DNA of 64,000 bases from contig NZ_PVTX01000004.1 of the NCBI RefSeq assembly GCF_003003075.1, positions 1 to 64,000 on the forward strand, given 5' to 3'. Positions 7,972 to 15,636 of the stretch are shown piece by piece. The notes below the pieces were generated by a model. It was not told the DNA's origin. It saw only the letters and a list, made by a program, of their open reading frames with translations, and did not search any database. The stretch is from Isoptericola halotolerans (lineage in GTDB: Bacteria; Actinomycetota; Actinomycetes; Actinomycetales; Cellulomonadaceae). The stretch's first letter is position 1. Each line of letters opens with the position of its first letter. Both the position numbers and the translations under genes were made by a program.

Positions 7972-10140
7972 CTATCTCGCCGCCGCGACCGCCGCGAAGA
8001 GCGACCGCAGCCGCGCGTTGTCGAACAGGTCCTCGACCAGCACCACGTTCCCGGCGGAGTCGCCGAGCGGCACCTTCCAGTTCGGGTACTCCCGGTCGGT
8101 GCCCGGCTGGTTCTGCGCGCGCCGCTCCCCCACCGCGTCGACGAGCTGGACGCCGACCAGCGCGGCCGACGACCGGCGCAGGTACCGGTGCAGCGCCTCG
8201 ACGACCTCGCGCTCCGACGGGTTGTCCCCGACGAGCCCCTGCTCGGCCAGCACCGCGACCGCCGCGTTCCGCTCGGCCCGGGCCTGCCCGCGCAGCGCCT
8301 GCGCGTCCTCGGCGAGCAGGCCGAGCCGCTCCCGCAGGTCGACGTGCTCGCCGGCGAGGTACCCCGCCGTCGGGGGCATGTCGTGCGTGCCGACGGTGGC
8401 GAGGGTCAGACGGCGGTAGTCCTGCGGCGCCGTCGGCCGGCCGCCCGTCTTCTCGAACCAGAACACGGACGTGCCGAGGACGCCGCGATCGGCCAGGTAC
8501 TCGCGCACCCACGGCTCGAACACACCGAGGTCCTCACCGATGACGACGGCGCCCGCGCGCTGCGCCTCCAGCGCGAGGATCCCGACCAGCGCGTCGTGGT
8601 CGTAGCGCACGTAGGCGCCGTCCCGGGCGGACCGGCCCTCCGGCACCCACCACAGCCGGAACAGGCCCAGGATGTGGTCGACCCGCAGGGCACCGGCGTG
8701 CCGCAGCGCGGTGCGCAGCATGTCGCGGTAGGGCGCGTAGCCGGCACGCGCGAGCGCCCGCGGGTTCCACGGCGGCTGGGACCAGTTCTGGCCCTGCTGG
8801 TTGTACATGTCCGGCGGGGCACCGACCCCGACGCCGCGGGCGAGCACGTCGGCGTTCGCCCAGGCGTCCGCGCCGTCAGGGTGCACCCCGACGGCGAGGT
8901 CGTGGACGATCCCCAGCCGCATCCCGGCGTCGACGGCCGTGCGCTGGGCCGCTGCCTTCTGCTCGTCGAACACCCACTGCAGCCAAATGAAGAAGTCGAC
9001 CCGCTCGGCGAGCCGCTCCCGGGCGGCGGCGACGGCCGGGGACCCGGGATCGGCCAGCTCGGCGGGCCAGGGTCTGCCGCCCAGCTCCTCGACGATCGCG
9101 CACCAGGTCGCGAAGTCCTGCAGACCGGCCCCCTGGGCGGCCACGAACTCCTCGTACGCCGCCTGTCGAGCGGCTCGACGCGGCGCGGAGTGCACCACCT
9201 CGAGCGCAGCCTTCTTCGCGTCCCAGACGGCGTCCCGGTCGAGCGGTCCGCCGTCCCCGTCGAGGTCCCGGACCGGGTCGGCCGCCCACTCCACCAGGGA
9301 GCGGTCCGCGGCCGACAGGTACGCCGTCTCCAGGATGTCCTCGACGCGGACGTAGACCGGGTTGCCGAACCGGCGCGACGTCGGCAGGTAGGGCGACGGC
9401 GTCATGGGCGTGACCGGCTCGGCCGCCGACAGCGGGTTCACGGCCACGAAGTCCGCCCCGGCACGGTGCGCGGTGAGCCAGGCGAGGTCGGCCAGGTCGG
9501 CCAGGTCCCCCAGCCCCCACGACGTGCGCGAGCGCACCGAGTAGAGCTGCGCGAGGACGCCCCAGACCTGGCCCCGCGCGACGGCCGCCGGCAGCTCGAG
9601 CCGGTCCGGCGTCACCACGAGGGTGGTGGACGACTCGTTGCCCTCGCTCAGCGCGTAGAGCGTGTGCCAGCCCAGCGGGACGTCGGCGGGCACCGCGAAC
9701 GTCGCACGGCCCACACGCCGGCCGTCGACCTCGCGCGGCGGGACGTCGTTCTCGGTCTGTGCCAGGTCGCGCCGCGGACGGACGGCGTGGCGCCGGGCCG
9801 CGGGCTCGGCCCCGTCCAGCTCGAGCCACACGTGCACCGACGCGCCGTCGGTGACGTGCACCGGCACCTGGGACTCGTGCCCCTGGCGCACGACGACGGT
9901 CGGCGGCAGGACCGATCGCCACTCCTCGTCCCGCACCCGGCGCAGTCCCTGGGAGACGGCCTGCGGGCTGCCGGCCTCGACGCCGAGCGCCTGGAGCACG
10001 TCGACCAGGGTCGCGTCGGGCACGTGCGCCAGCTCGCCGCCGAACCGGTGGTACTCGGTGAGCACCCCGTGCGCCGCGGCGAGCTCGTGCAGCTCGGCGC
10101 GCGCGCCGTCGTCGGGCACGGCCTGGTCCATGTCCTTCAT
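7972..10140 (-). CDS. malQ: 4-alpha-glucanotransferase (GH77)
   Basis: A 722-aa amylomaltase transferring alpha-1,4-glucan segments in maltodextrin/glycogen metabolism. GH77 landmarks are visible: NPLSAAEPVTPMTPSPY, the nucleophile region LRVDHILGLFRLWW, the acid/base region VIGEDLGVFEPWV, and the third carboxylate in TVGTHDMPP. About 170 N-terminal residues precede the catalytic barrel, as in the long actinobacterial type. The start is uncertain: ATG 10140 is used; a GTG at 10146 and an ATG at 10131 are in frame and none has a strong ribosome site. Divergent from mscS. Confidence 0.92.
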   Translation of the reverse strand: MKDMDQAVPDDGARAELHELAAAHGVLTEYHRFGGELAHVPDATLVDVLQALGVEAGSPQAVSQGLRRVRDEEWRSVLPPTVVVRQGHESQVPVHVTDGASVHVWLELDGAEPAARRHAVRPRRDLAQTENDVPPREVDGRRVGRATFAVPADVPLGWHTLYALSEGNESSTTLVVTPDRLELPAAVARGQVWGVLAQLYSVRSRTSWGLGDLADLADLAWLTAHRAGADFVAVNPLSAAEPVTPMTPSPYLPTSRRFGNPVYVRVEDILETAYLSAADRSLVEWAADPVRDLDGDGGPLDRDAVWDAKKAALEVVHSAPRRAARQAAYEEFVAAQGAGLQDFATWCAIVEELGGRPWPAELADPGSPAVAAARERLAERVDFFIWLQWVFDEQKAAAQRTAVDAGMRLGIVHDLAVGVHPDGADAWANADVLARGVGVGAPPDMYNQQGQNWSQPPWNPRALARAGYAPYRDMLRTALRHAGALRVDHILGLFRLWWVPEGRSARDGAYVRYDHDALVGILALEAQRAGAVVIGEDLGVFEPWVREYLADRGVLGTSVFWFEKTGGRPTAPQDYRRLTLATVGTHDMPPTAGYLAGEHVDLRERLGLLAEDAQALRGQARAERNAAVAVLAEQGLVGDNPSEREVVEALHRYLRRSSAALVGVQLVDAVGERRAQNQPGTDREYPNWKVPLGDSAGNVVLVEDLFDNARLRSLFAAVAAAR

Positions 10141-10250
10141 GCTCACGGGGACGATCCTGCCACCATCGGGCGCCCAGGACCGACCCCCCACGCCACGGAC
10201 CGCCTCGACGGCGGTACCGGCGACCGGGACCGGCCGTTACGGTGGCACGC

Positions 10251-11246
10251 GTGAACTTGCTACGCCTCCCCGCCGTACCGCCGACCGCCAGCACGCCGGA
10301 CCCGTCGCCGTCGCCCACCCTCCCGGAGGAGATCGAGGAGGCCGGCGACGCCTTCTGGACCTGGTTCACCGGCTGGCCGCTGCGCGTCCTGATCATCGTC
10401 GTGGTCGGCATCGTCGTCCTGGTGCTGCTGCGTCGCGTCATCTCCCACGTGACCGAGCGGATCGCGACAGGTGTCCCTCGCGCCCAGGAGAAGGGTTGGA
10501 AGGACTGGTTCCGCCGTTCACCGATCGTCGGCGACGCGCTGGTCATGGCGAACCCGCTGGCCTCGGCGCGGCGTGCCCAGCGCGCCCGGACCGTGGGTTC
10601 GGTGCTGAACTCGACGGCCAACATCGTCGTCGGCGTCCTGATCCTGCTCATGGTCCTGACCGAGATCGGGTATCCCGTCGGGCCGCTGCTCGCCTCCGCG
10701 GGTGTGGCCGGCATCGCGCTGGGCTTCGGCGCGCAGTCCCTGGTCAAGGACTTCATCTCCGGCATCTTCATCCTCATCGAGGACCAGTACGGCGTCGGCG
10801 ACGTGGTCGACCTCGGCTCCGGCGCCGAGGGAGTCATCGAGGAGGTGCAGCTGCGCACCACGCAGGTGCGCTCGATCGACGGCACGCTGTGGTGGGTCCG
10901 CAACGGCGAGATCCTGCGCGCCGGCAACCGCACGCAGGGGTGGTCGCGCGCGCTGGCGGAGGTCCGGGTCCCGGTGGACGCGGACGTCGACGTGGTGCGG
11001 GCCGCGCTCGGGCGAGCGGCCGACGCCGTCGCGGCCGACCCGGAGTGGGCCGACGAGTTCCTCGAGCCGCCGTCGGTCCGCGGCGTGGACGCCGTGACGG
11101 ACTTCTCGATGTCCTTCACCCTGCACGCGCAGGTCAAGCCGGGCATGCAGTGGGACGTCTCGCGGGCGATGCTGCGCGCCGCGCAGGCTCAGCTCCGCGG
11201 CGTCAAGGTGCTGCGCACGGACGCGGTCGAGTCCGGCGAGGGCTGA
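10251..11246 (+). CDS. mscS: MscS-family mechanosensitive ion channel
   Basis: A 331-aa small-conductance mechanosensitive channel that vents solutes on hypo-osmotic shock. A hydrophobic segment at about 40-65 (LIIVVVGIVVLVLL) is followed by a second near 125-145, and then the pore helix and beta-domain entry IALGFGAQSLVKDFISGIFILIEDQYGVGD. A C-terminal alpha/beta domain follows. The GTG at 10251 is preferred, possibly as a leaderless start (TTACGGT lies about 10 bases upstream); an in-frame GTG at 10242 would add three residues. Confidence 0.9.
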   Translation: MNLLRLPAVPPTASTPDPSPSPTLPEEIEEAGDAFWTWFTGWPLRVLIIVVVGIVVLVLLRRVISHVTERIATGVPRAQEKGWKDWFRRSPIVGDALVMANPLASARRAQRARTVGSVLNSTANIVVGVLILLMVLTEIGYPVGPLLASAGVAGIALGFGAQSLVKDFISGIFILIEDQYGVGDVVDLGSGAEGVIEEVQLRTTQVRSIDGTLWWVRNGEILRAGNRTQGWSRALAEVRVPVDADVDVVRAALGRAADAVAADPEWADEFLEPPSVRGVDAVTDFSMSFTLHAQVKPGMQWDVSRAMLRAAQAQLRGVKVLRTDAVESGEG

Positions 11247-11275
11247 GCTCGGTCGCCCCGCCCACCTCACCTCCC

Positions 11276-11337
11276 GCTGTGGGTGCACGACACGCCGGTC
11301 GGCTGGGCGCCGACACGGCGTGTCGTGCACCCACAGC
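11276..11337. repeat. Long nested palindrome 3' of mscS
   Basis: A perfect 21-base inverted repeat: arms 11276-11296 (beginning GCTGTGGGTGCACGACAC) and 11317-11337, with a 20-base loop that itself contains a 6-bp stem (GTCGGC 11298-11303 with GCCGAC 11309-11314). It lies between the convergent mscS and EIIB genes, so it may act as a terminator. Its size and nested design are more like a repeated extragenic palindrome. It resembles, but is not the same family as, the elements at 26269, 29249 and 33762. Confidence 0.8.
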
Positions 11338-11347
11338 GATCACCGGG

Positions 11348-11587
11348 TCAGGCCGAGGCGAGGCGTCCGTCCAGCTCGGCGGCCAGGTTGTCCGCCTCCG
11401 GGCCCACGATGACCTGGATGATGCTGCCCGAACGGACCACGCCGAAGGCACCGGACGTCTTGAGGCCGTGCTCGTCGACGAGCTGGGGGTCGGACACCTG
11501 GACACGCAGTCTCGTGATGCACGGTTCGAGCTCGACGACGTTGGTGGTCCCGCCGAGGGCTGAGAGGATGTCTTCCGCCTTGCTCAT
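11348..11587 (-). CDS. PTS system EIIB domain protein (glucose/GlcNAc family), stand-alone
   Basis: A 79-aa single EIIB domain of the glucose-glucoside PTS family. The phosphorylated Cys is in ELEPCITRLRVQV, a hallmark of this family, and the C-terminal half has GSIIQVIVGPEADNL. It would accept phosphate from EIIA and pass it to a sugar bound by EIIC; no EIIC or EIIA gene is in this window. Streptomyces has a comparable separate EIIB (NagF) for N-acetylglucosamine. ATG 11587 has a GGGGAG site 8 bases upstream. The preceding open frame to 11959 is antisense to the globin gene and is ignored. Confidence 0.88.
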   Translation of the reverse strand: MSKAEDILSALGGTTNVVELEPCITRLRVQVSDPQLVDEHGLKTSGAFGVVRSGSIIQVIVGPEADNLAAELDGRLASA

Positions 11588-11748
11588 TCGGTATCTCCCC
11601 AGGAAGTGGTTCGTCGGATCGCGTCGTTGCAGGTCCATCACCACCTTAACGTCTCGGGCAACCGGGCGGGTCGGCAGAGCGGTGCCGGGCGTCCATCGGG
11701 TGACCGCCGCCACGGTCCACCGGTGCGCCGATCTGGGAAGATGTGCCG

Positions 11749-12132
11749 GTGACGACACCCACCTTCTACGACGACATCGGCGGGCACGCCACGTTCGAGC
11801 GCCTCGTGGACGTGTTCTACGCGGGCGTCGCGGACGACGAGGTGCTGCGCCCCATGTACCCCGAGGAGGACCTCGGCCCCGCCAAGGAGCGGCTGACGCT
11901 CTTCCTCGAGCAGTACTGGGGCGGGCCGACGACGTACAGCGAGCAGCGCGGCCACCCACGCCTGCGGATGCGGCACGCGCCCTTCAAGGTCAACCCGGAC
12001 GCCCGCGACCGCTGGCTGGCCCACATGCGCACCGCCGTCGACTCCCTCGAGCTGGCCCCGGCGCACGAGTCCCAGCTGTGGGACTACCTGGAGCGCGCGG
12101 CCTTCAGCATGATCAATACCTTCGAGGAATGA
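11749..12132 (+). CDS. glbO: Group II truncated hemoglobin
   Basis: A 127-aa trHbO-type globin. [12 protein letters not shown] at the N-terminus, [28 protein letters not shown] in the middle (proximal His in the RMRHAPF region; Trp and Tyr typical of group II) and a C-terminal [14 protein letters not shown] match GlbO of mycobacteria closely. It is thought to bind O2 and help with reactive oxygen/nitrogen species. GTG 11749 is favoured by a GGGAAG site 8 bases upstream and by family alignment; GTG 11743 is also possible. The thioesterase gene starts 6 bases after the stop. Confidence 0.93.
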   Translation: MTTPTFYDDIGGHATFERLVDVFYAGVADDEVLRPMYPEEDLGPAKERLTLFLEQYWGGPTTYSEQRGHPRLRMRHAPFKVNPDARDRWLAHMRTAVDSLELAPAHESQLWDYLERAAFSMINTFEE

Positions 12133-12138
12133 TGCGGA

Positions 12139-13047
12139 GTGAGCGTGACCGTGACCGACACGAGCGGTAGCCCCCTCGACCAGCTGCTCGCAGCCCTGGA
12201 CCTGCGGGAGGTCGAGGGCTGGGGCCCGCGCGGCGAGGACGACCTCTGGCGCGGCGAGTCCGTGCCGGGCCCGGGACGGCGGGTGTACGGCGGGCAGGTG
12301 CTCGCCCAGGCCTTGCTGGCGTGCGGCAGGACGGTGGAGGACGACCGGCTCCCGCACTCGCTGCACGCCTACTTCCTGCGCGAGGGAGCCCTCGACTCCC
12401 CCGTCGACTTCGCCGTCGAACGGCTCCGGGACGGGCGCTCCTTCAGCGCACGCCGCACCCACGCGATCCAGGCGGGCCGCCCCATCCTGTCGCTGACGGC
12501 CTCGTTCCAGGTGGACCAGCCCGGCTACGAGGCACAGCTGCCGGCGCCCGACGACGTCCCCGCCCCGGAGGACGTCACCTCGACGTTCGAGGCGCTCGCC
12601 GGCGTCGACCACCCGGCGGCGAAGTACTGGTCGGAGGGGTCGGCGTTCGAGCTGGCGCACGTGGGCGGCTCCGTCTACCTCGGTGCGGCGACGGACCCTC
12701 GGCCGGACCAGCTGGTCTGGATCCGCGCCCGGCACACGATCGACTCCGACGACCGGCTGCTGCACCGTGCGCTGCTGGCGTTCGCCTGCGACCAGGTCAT
12801 GCTGGAGCCGGTGCTGCGCCAGGCCGGGACGTCGTGGCTGGACGTGGGCGGCAAGGTCCCGATGGCCTCCCTCGACCACGCGATGTGGTTCCACCGGGAC
12901 GCGCGCGCCGACGAGTGGCTGCTGTACGTCCAGGAGTCGCCCGGGGCCCAGGGCGGCCGTGGGCTGGGGCTCGCCCGCGTCTACGACCGTGACGGCGCGC
13001 TGGTGGCGACCATCGCGCAGGAGGGCATGGTGCGGCTCCCGGGCTGA
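12139..13047 (+). CDS. tesB: Acyl-CoA thioesterase II
   Basis: A 302-aa double-hotdog thioesterase hydrolysing acyl-CoA to free acid and CoA. Typical TesB stretches are VYGGQVLAQALLA, LHAYFLREG, RDGRSFSARRTHAIQ and the C-terminal ASLDHAMWFHRD with the catalytic Asp region. GTG 12139 follows the globin stop by 6 bases, with GAGGA about 10 bases upstream inside the globin end, so the two genes are probably cotranscribed. Confidence 0.92.
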   Translation: MSVTVTDTSGSPLDQLLAALDLREVEGWGPRGEDDLWRGESVPGPGRRVYGGQVLAQALLACGRTVEDDRLPHSLHAYFLREGALDSPVDFAVERLRDGRSFSARRTHAIQAGRPILSLTASFQVDQPGYEAQLPAPDDVPAPEDVTSTFEALAGVDHPAAKYWSEGSAFELAHVGGSVYLGAATDPRPDQLVWIRARHTIDSDDRLLHRALLAFACDQVMLEPVLRQAGTSWLDVGGKVPMASLDHAMWFHRDARADEWLLYVQESPGAQGGRGLGLARVYDRDGALVATIAQEGMVRLPG

Positions 13048-13109
13048 GCGTGAGCAGCGCCCCCTCCGCATCCCGTGCACGATGACGCAGGTCGTTCCAC
13101 ACTGTCGGG

Positions 13110-14093
13110 GTGCGTCTACGCCGTTCGTCACCGTCGGACCCGGGCTACTCGCGCCGTCGGAAGGGCGACGGGTGGGTGTTCCTGGACGTCGACGGCATGC
13201 CCTTGACCGACACCGACGAGATCGAACGGTGCCGGCAGCTGGCGATACCACCCGCCTGGCGCGACGTCTGGATCTGCCGGCACCAGAACGGCCACCTGCA
13301 GGCTTTCGGGCACGACGACGCGGGCCGCGGGCAGTACCTGTACCACCCGCAGTGGCAGGAGCGCCGGACCCGTCGCAAGCACGACCACGTCCTGGAGTTC
13401 GCCCGGCGCCTGCCCGGCGCGCGGCGGAGGGTGACCCGCGACCTGGCCCTGCCCAGGTTCCCGCGCCAGAAGGTGCTGGCCCTCGCGTTCCGCCTGCTGG
13501 ACGAGGCCTACTTCCGGGCGGGGAGCGAGGTGTACGCGCGCAAGCACGGCACCTTCGGGCTCGCCACGATCCGCAAGGAGCACGCGCGGGTGGCCCGGGA
13601 CGGGTCCGTCCGCTTCCGCTACCCAGCCAAGTCGGGGCAGGTGCGCGACGTGGTCGTGGCGGACGAGACCGTGGCGGGCATCGTGGCGTCCCTCAAACGG
13701 CGCCGCGGCGGCACGGAGCTGCTCGCCTGGCGGGACGACGCCGGAGGCGGCCGTACCTGGCACGACGTCACGAGCGCGGACGTGCAGGCGGACATCCGGG
13801 CGCGTCTCGGGGAGGACGCCACGCCCAAGGACTTCCGGACCTGGCACGCGACCGTCCTGACGGCCCAGGCGCTGGCGGAGACCGGGCCTGCGCCCTCCTC
13901 GCAACGGGCCCGACGGCGCGTCGTCGCCGGCATCGTGAAGGACGTGGCCGAGGAGCTCGGGAACACCCCGGCCGTCGCCCGGTCGTCGTACATCGACCCC
14001 CGCCTGTTCGACCTGTGGGAGCGGGGCGAAACGATCCCCGCCGCCCGCCGCCGGTCGGGCGCCGAGCGGGCCGTGCTGGAGCTGCTCGGATGA
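13110..14093 (+). CDS. DNA topoisomerase IB (poxvirus-like)
   Basis: A 327-aa bacterial type IB topoisomerase that relaxes supercoils through a 3'-phosphotyrosyl intermediate. The N-terminal domain has WVFLDVDGMPLTD and IPPAWRDVWIC; the catalytic domain has RKEHARV, KSGQ, KDFRTWHATV and the C-terminal nucleophile Tyr in SSYIDPRLFD. Bacterial TopIB is patchily distributed and non-essential. The start is GTG 13110 just after a short gap from tesB; its TGA overlaps the ATG of the next gene (ATGA at 14090), indicating translational coupling. Confidence 0.93.
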   Translation: MRLRRSSPSDPGYSRRRKGDGWVFLDVDGMPLTDTDEIERCRQLAIPPAWRDVWICRHQNGHLQAFGHDDAGRGQYLYHPQWQERRTRRKHDHVLEFARRLPGARRRVTRDLALPRFPRQKVLALAFRLLDEAYFRAGSEVYARKHGTFGLATIRKEHARVARDGSVRFRYPAKSGQVRDVVVADETVAGIVASLKRRRGGTELLAWRDDAGGGRTWHDVTSADVQADIRARLGEDATPKDFRTWHATVLTAQALAETGPAPSSQRARRRVVAGIVKDVAEELGNTPAVARSSYIDPRLFDLWERGETIPAARRRSGAERAVLELLG

Positions 14094-15625
14094 GGGCCGT
14101 CGTCACCGGGGTCACCGGCTACGTGGGCGGCCGGCTCGTGCCCGAGCTGCTGGACGCCGGGTTCACCGTCCGCGCGCTCTCGCGGAACCCGGCCCGCCTG
14201 GACGGGCGCGAGTGGGCCGACGACGTCGAACGCGTGGCGGCCGACGTCGGCGACCTCGAGGCGGTGCGCGACGCGCTCGAGGGGGCCGACGTCGCCTACT
14301 ACCTGGTCCACTCGCTCGGGACGGGCCGCACGTTCGAGGCCGTCGACCGCCGCAACGCCCTGACGTTCGCCCGTGCCGCGCGCGAGGCGGGCGTGGGCCG
14401 CATCGTCTACCTGGGCGGCCTCTACCCCGACGTCCCCGAGGGCGAGCTGTCCCCGCACCTCGCGTCCCGCAAGGAGGTCGAGGAGATCCTGCTGGCCTCC
14501 GGGGTGCCGACGGCGGTGCTGCGGGCGGCGGTGATCCTCGGCTCGGGCTCGGCGTCGTTCGAGATGATGCGGTACCTCACCGAGCGGCTCCCGGCGATGA
14601 CGACGCCACGCTGGGTGGACAACCGCATCCAGCCGATCGCCATCCGTGACGTCCTGCGCTACCTCGTCGGCGCGGCGACCATCCCGGCCGAGGAGTCGCG
14701 CGGGTTCGACATCGGCGGCCCGGACATCCTGACGTACCGCGAGATGATGCACCGCTACGCCCGGGCCGCCGGCCTCCGGCGGCGGGTCATCGTGGGCGTG
14801 CCGGTGCTCACCCCGCGCCTGTCCAGCCACTGGGTCGGTCTGGTCACCCCCGTGCCGTCGGGCATCGCACGCCCGCTCGTCGAGTCGCTCCAGCACGAGG
14901 TCGTGTGCCGGGACGACGACGTGCGCCGGTTCGTGCCGGACCCGCCCGAGGGGCTCGTCGGCGTCGACCGCGCGATCGAGATGGCGCTCGCTCGCGTCCA
15001 CGACGGCGAGGTGACGACCCGCTGGTCGTCGGCCTCGCTGCCGGGGGCGCCGTCGGACCCGCTGCCCACGGATCCCGACTGGGCCGGGGGGTCGTTCTAC
15101 GTGGACGAGCGCCGCACGGTGGTGGAGGCCCCGCGCGACGTGCTCTGGCAGGTGATCGAGGAGATCGGCGGCCAGGACGGCTGGTACTCGTGGGCGCTCG
15201 CCTGGCGGTTGCGCGGGGTGCTGGACCGCCTCGCCGGGGGGCCGGGTCTGCGGCGCGGCCGTCGCGACGAGCATCAGCTGCGCGTGGACGACGTGCTCGA
15301 CTTCTGGCGGGTCGAGGCGATCGACCCCGGCAAGCGGCTGCTGCTGCGCGCCGAGATGAAGCTGCCCGGCCTCGCGTGGCTCGAGCTGCGCGTCGACGAG
15401 GCGGCGGAGGAGGTCACGGACAGCGACGACGACGGTCCGGTGCCCGAGGACGCCGCCGGCCCGGGCCGCACCTACTTCGCCCAGCGGGCGCTGTTCCACC
15501 CCCACGGCCTCGCCGGCCAGGTCTACTGGTGGTCGGTCGCCCCGTTCCACGGGATCGTCTTCGGCGGGATGCAGCGCAACGTGGCTGAGGAGGCCGAGCG
15601 GCTGTTCCGCCGCTCGGCCTCCTGA
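14090..15625 (+). CDS. SDR-type NAD(P)-binding protein with C-terminal DUF2867 domain
   Basis: A 511-aa fusion. Residues 1-300 are an atypical/extended short-chain dehydrogenase with the nucleotide loop TGVTGYVGGRL at the N-terminus and NmrA-like sequence (VYLGGLYPD, IGGPDILTYREM). Residues about 330-511 are a DUF2867/SRPBCC-like domain (ERRTVVEAPRDVLWQVIEEIGG, WWSVAPFHGIVF). The family is widespread in actinobacteria without an established substrate. It overlaps topIB by four bases. A 13-bp hairpin covers its last codons and stop. Confidence 0.85.
   Translation: MRAVVTGVTGYVGGRLVPELLDAGFTVRALSRNPARLDGREWADDVERVAADVGDLEAVRDALEGADVAYYLVHSLGTGRTFEAVDRRNALTFARAAREAGVGRIVYLGGLYPDVPEGELSPHLASRKEVEEILLASGVPTAVLRAAVILGSGSASFEMMRYLTERLPAMTTPRWVDNRIQPIAIRDVLRYLVGAATIPAEESRGFDIGGPDILTYREMMHRYARAAGLRRRVIVGVPVLTPRLSSHWVGLVTPVPSGIARPLVESLQHEVVCRDDDVRRFVPDPPEGLVGVDRAIEMALARVHDGEVTTRWSSASLPGAPSDPLPTDPDWAGGSFYVDERRTVVEAPRDVLWQVIEEIGGQDGWYSWALAWRLRGVLDRLAGGPGLRRGRRDEHQLRVDDVLDFWRVEAIDPGKRLLLRAEMKLPGLAWLELRVDEAAEEVTDSDDDGPVPEDAAGPGRTYFAQRALFHPHGLAGQVYWWSVAPFHGIVFGGMQRNVAEEAERLFRRSAS
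15589..15622. terminator. Hairpin overlapping the end of the SDR/DUF2867 gene
   Basis: A perfect 13-base inverted repeat (GGAGGCCGAGCGG 15589-15601, complement 15610-15622) with an 8-base loop. It lies inside the last twelve codons of the upstream gene and 15 bases from the stop of the convergent GH48 gene, so it probably serves as a terminator in both directions and encodes protein at the same time. Confidence 0.6.
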
Positions 15626-15636
15626 GCCGGTCGGCG

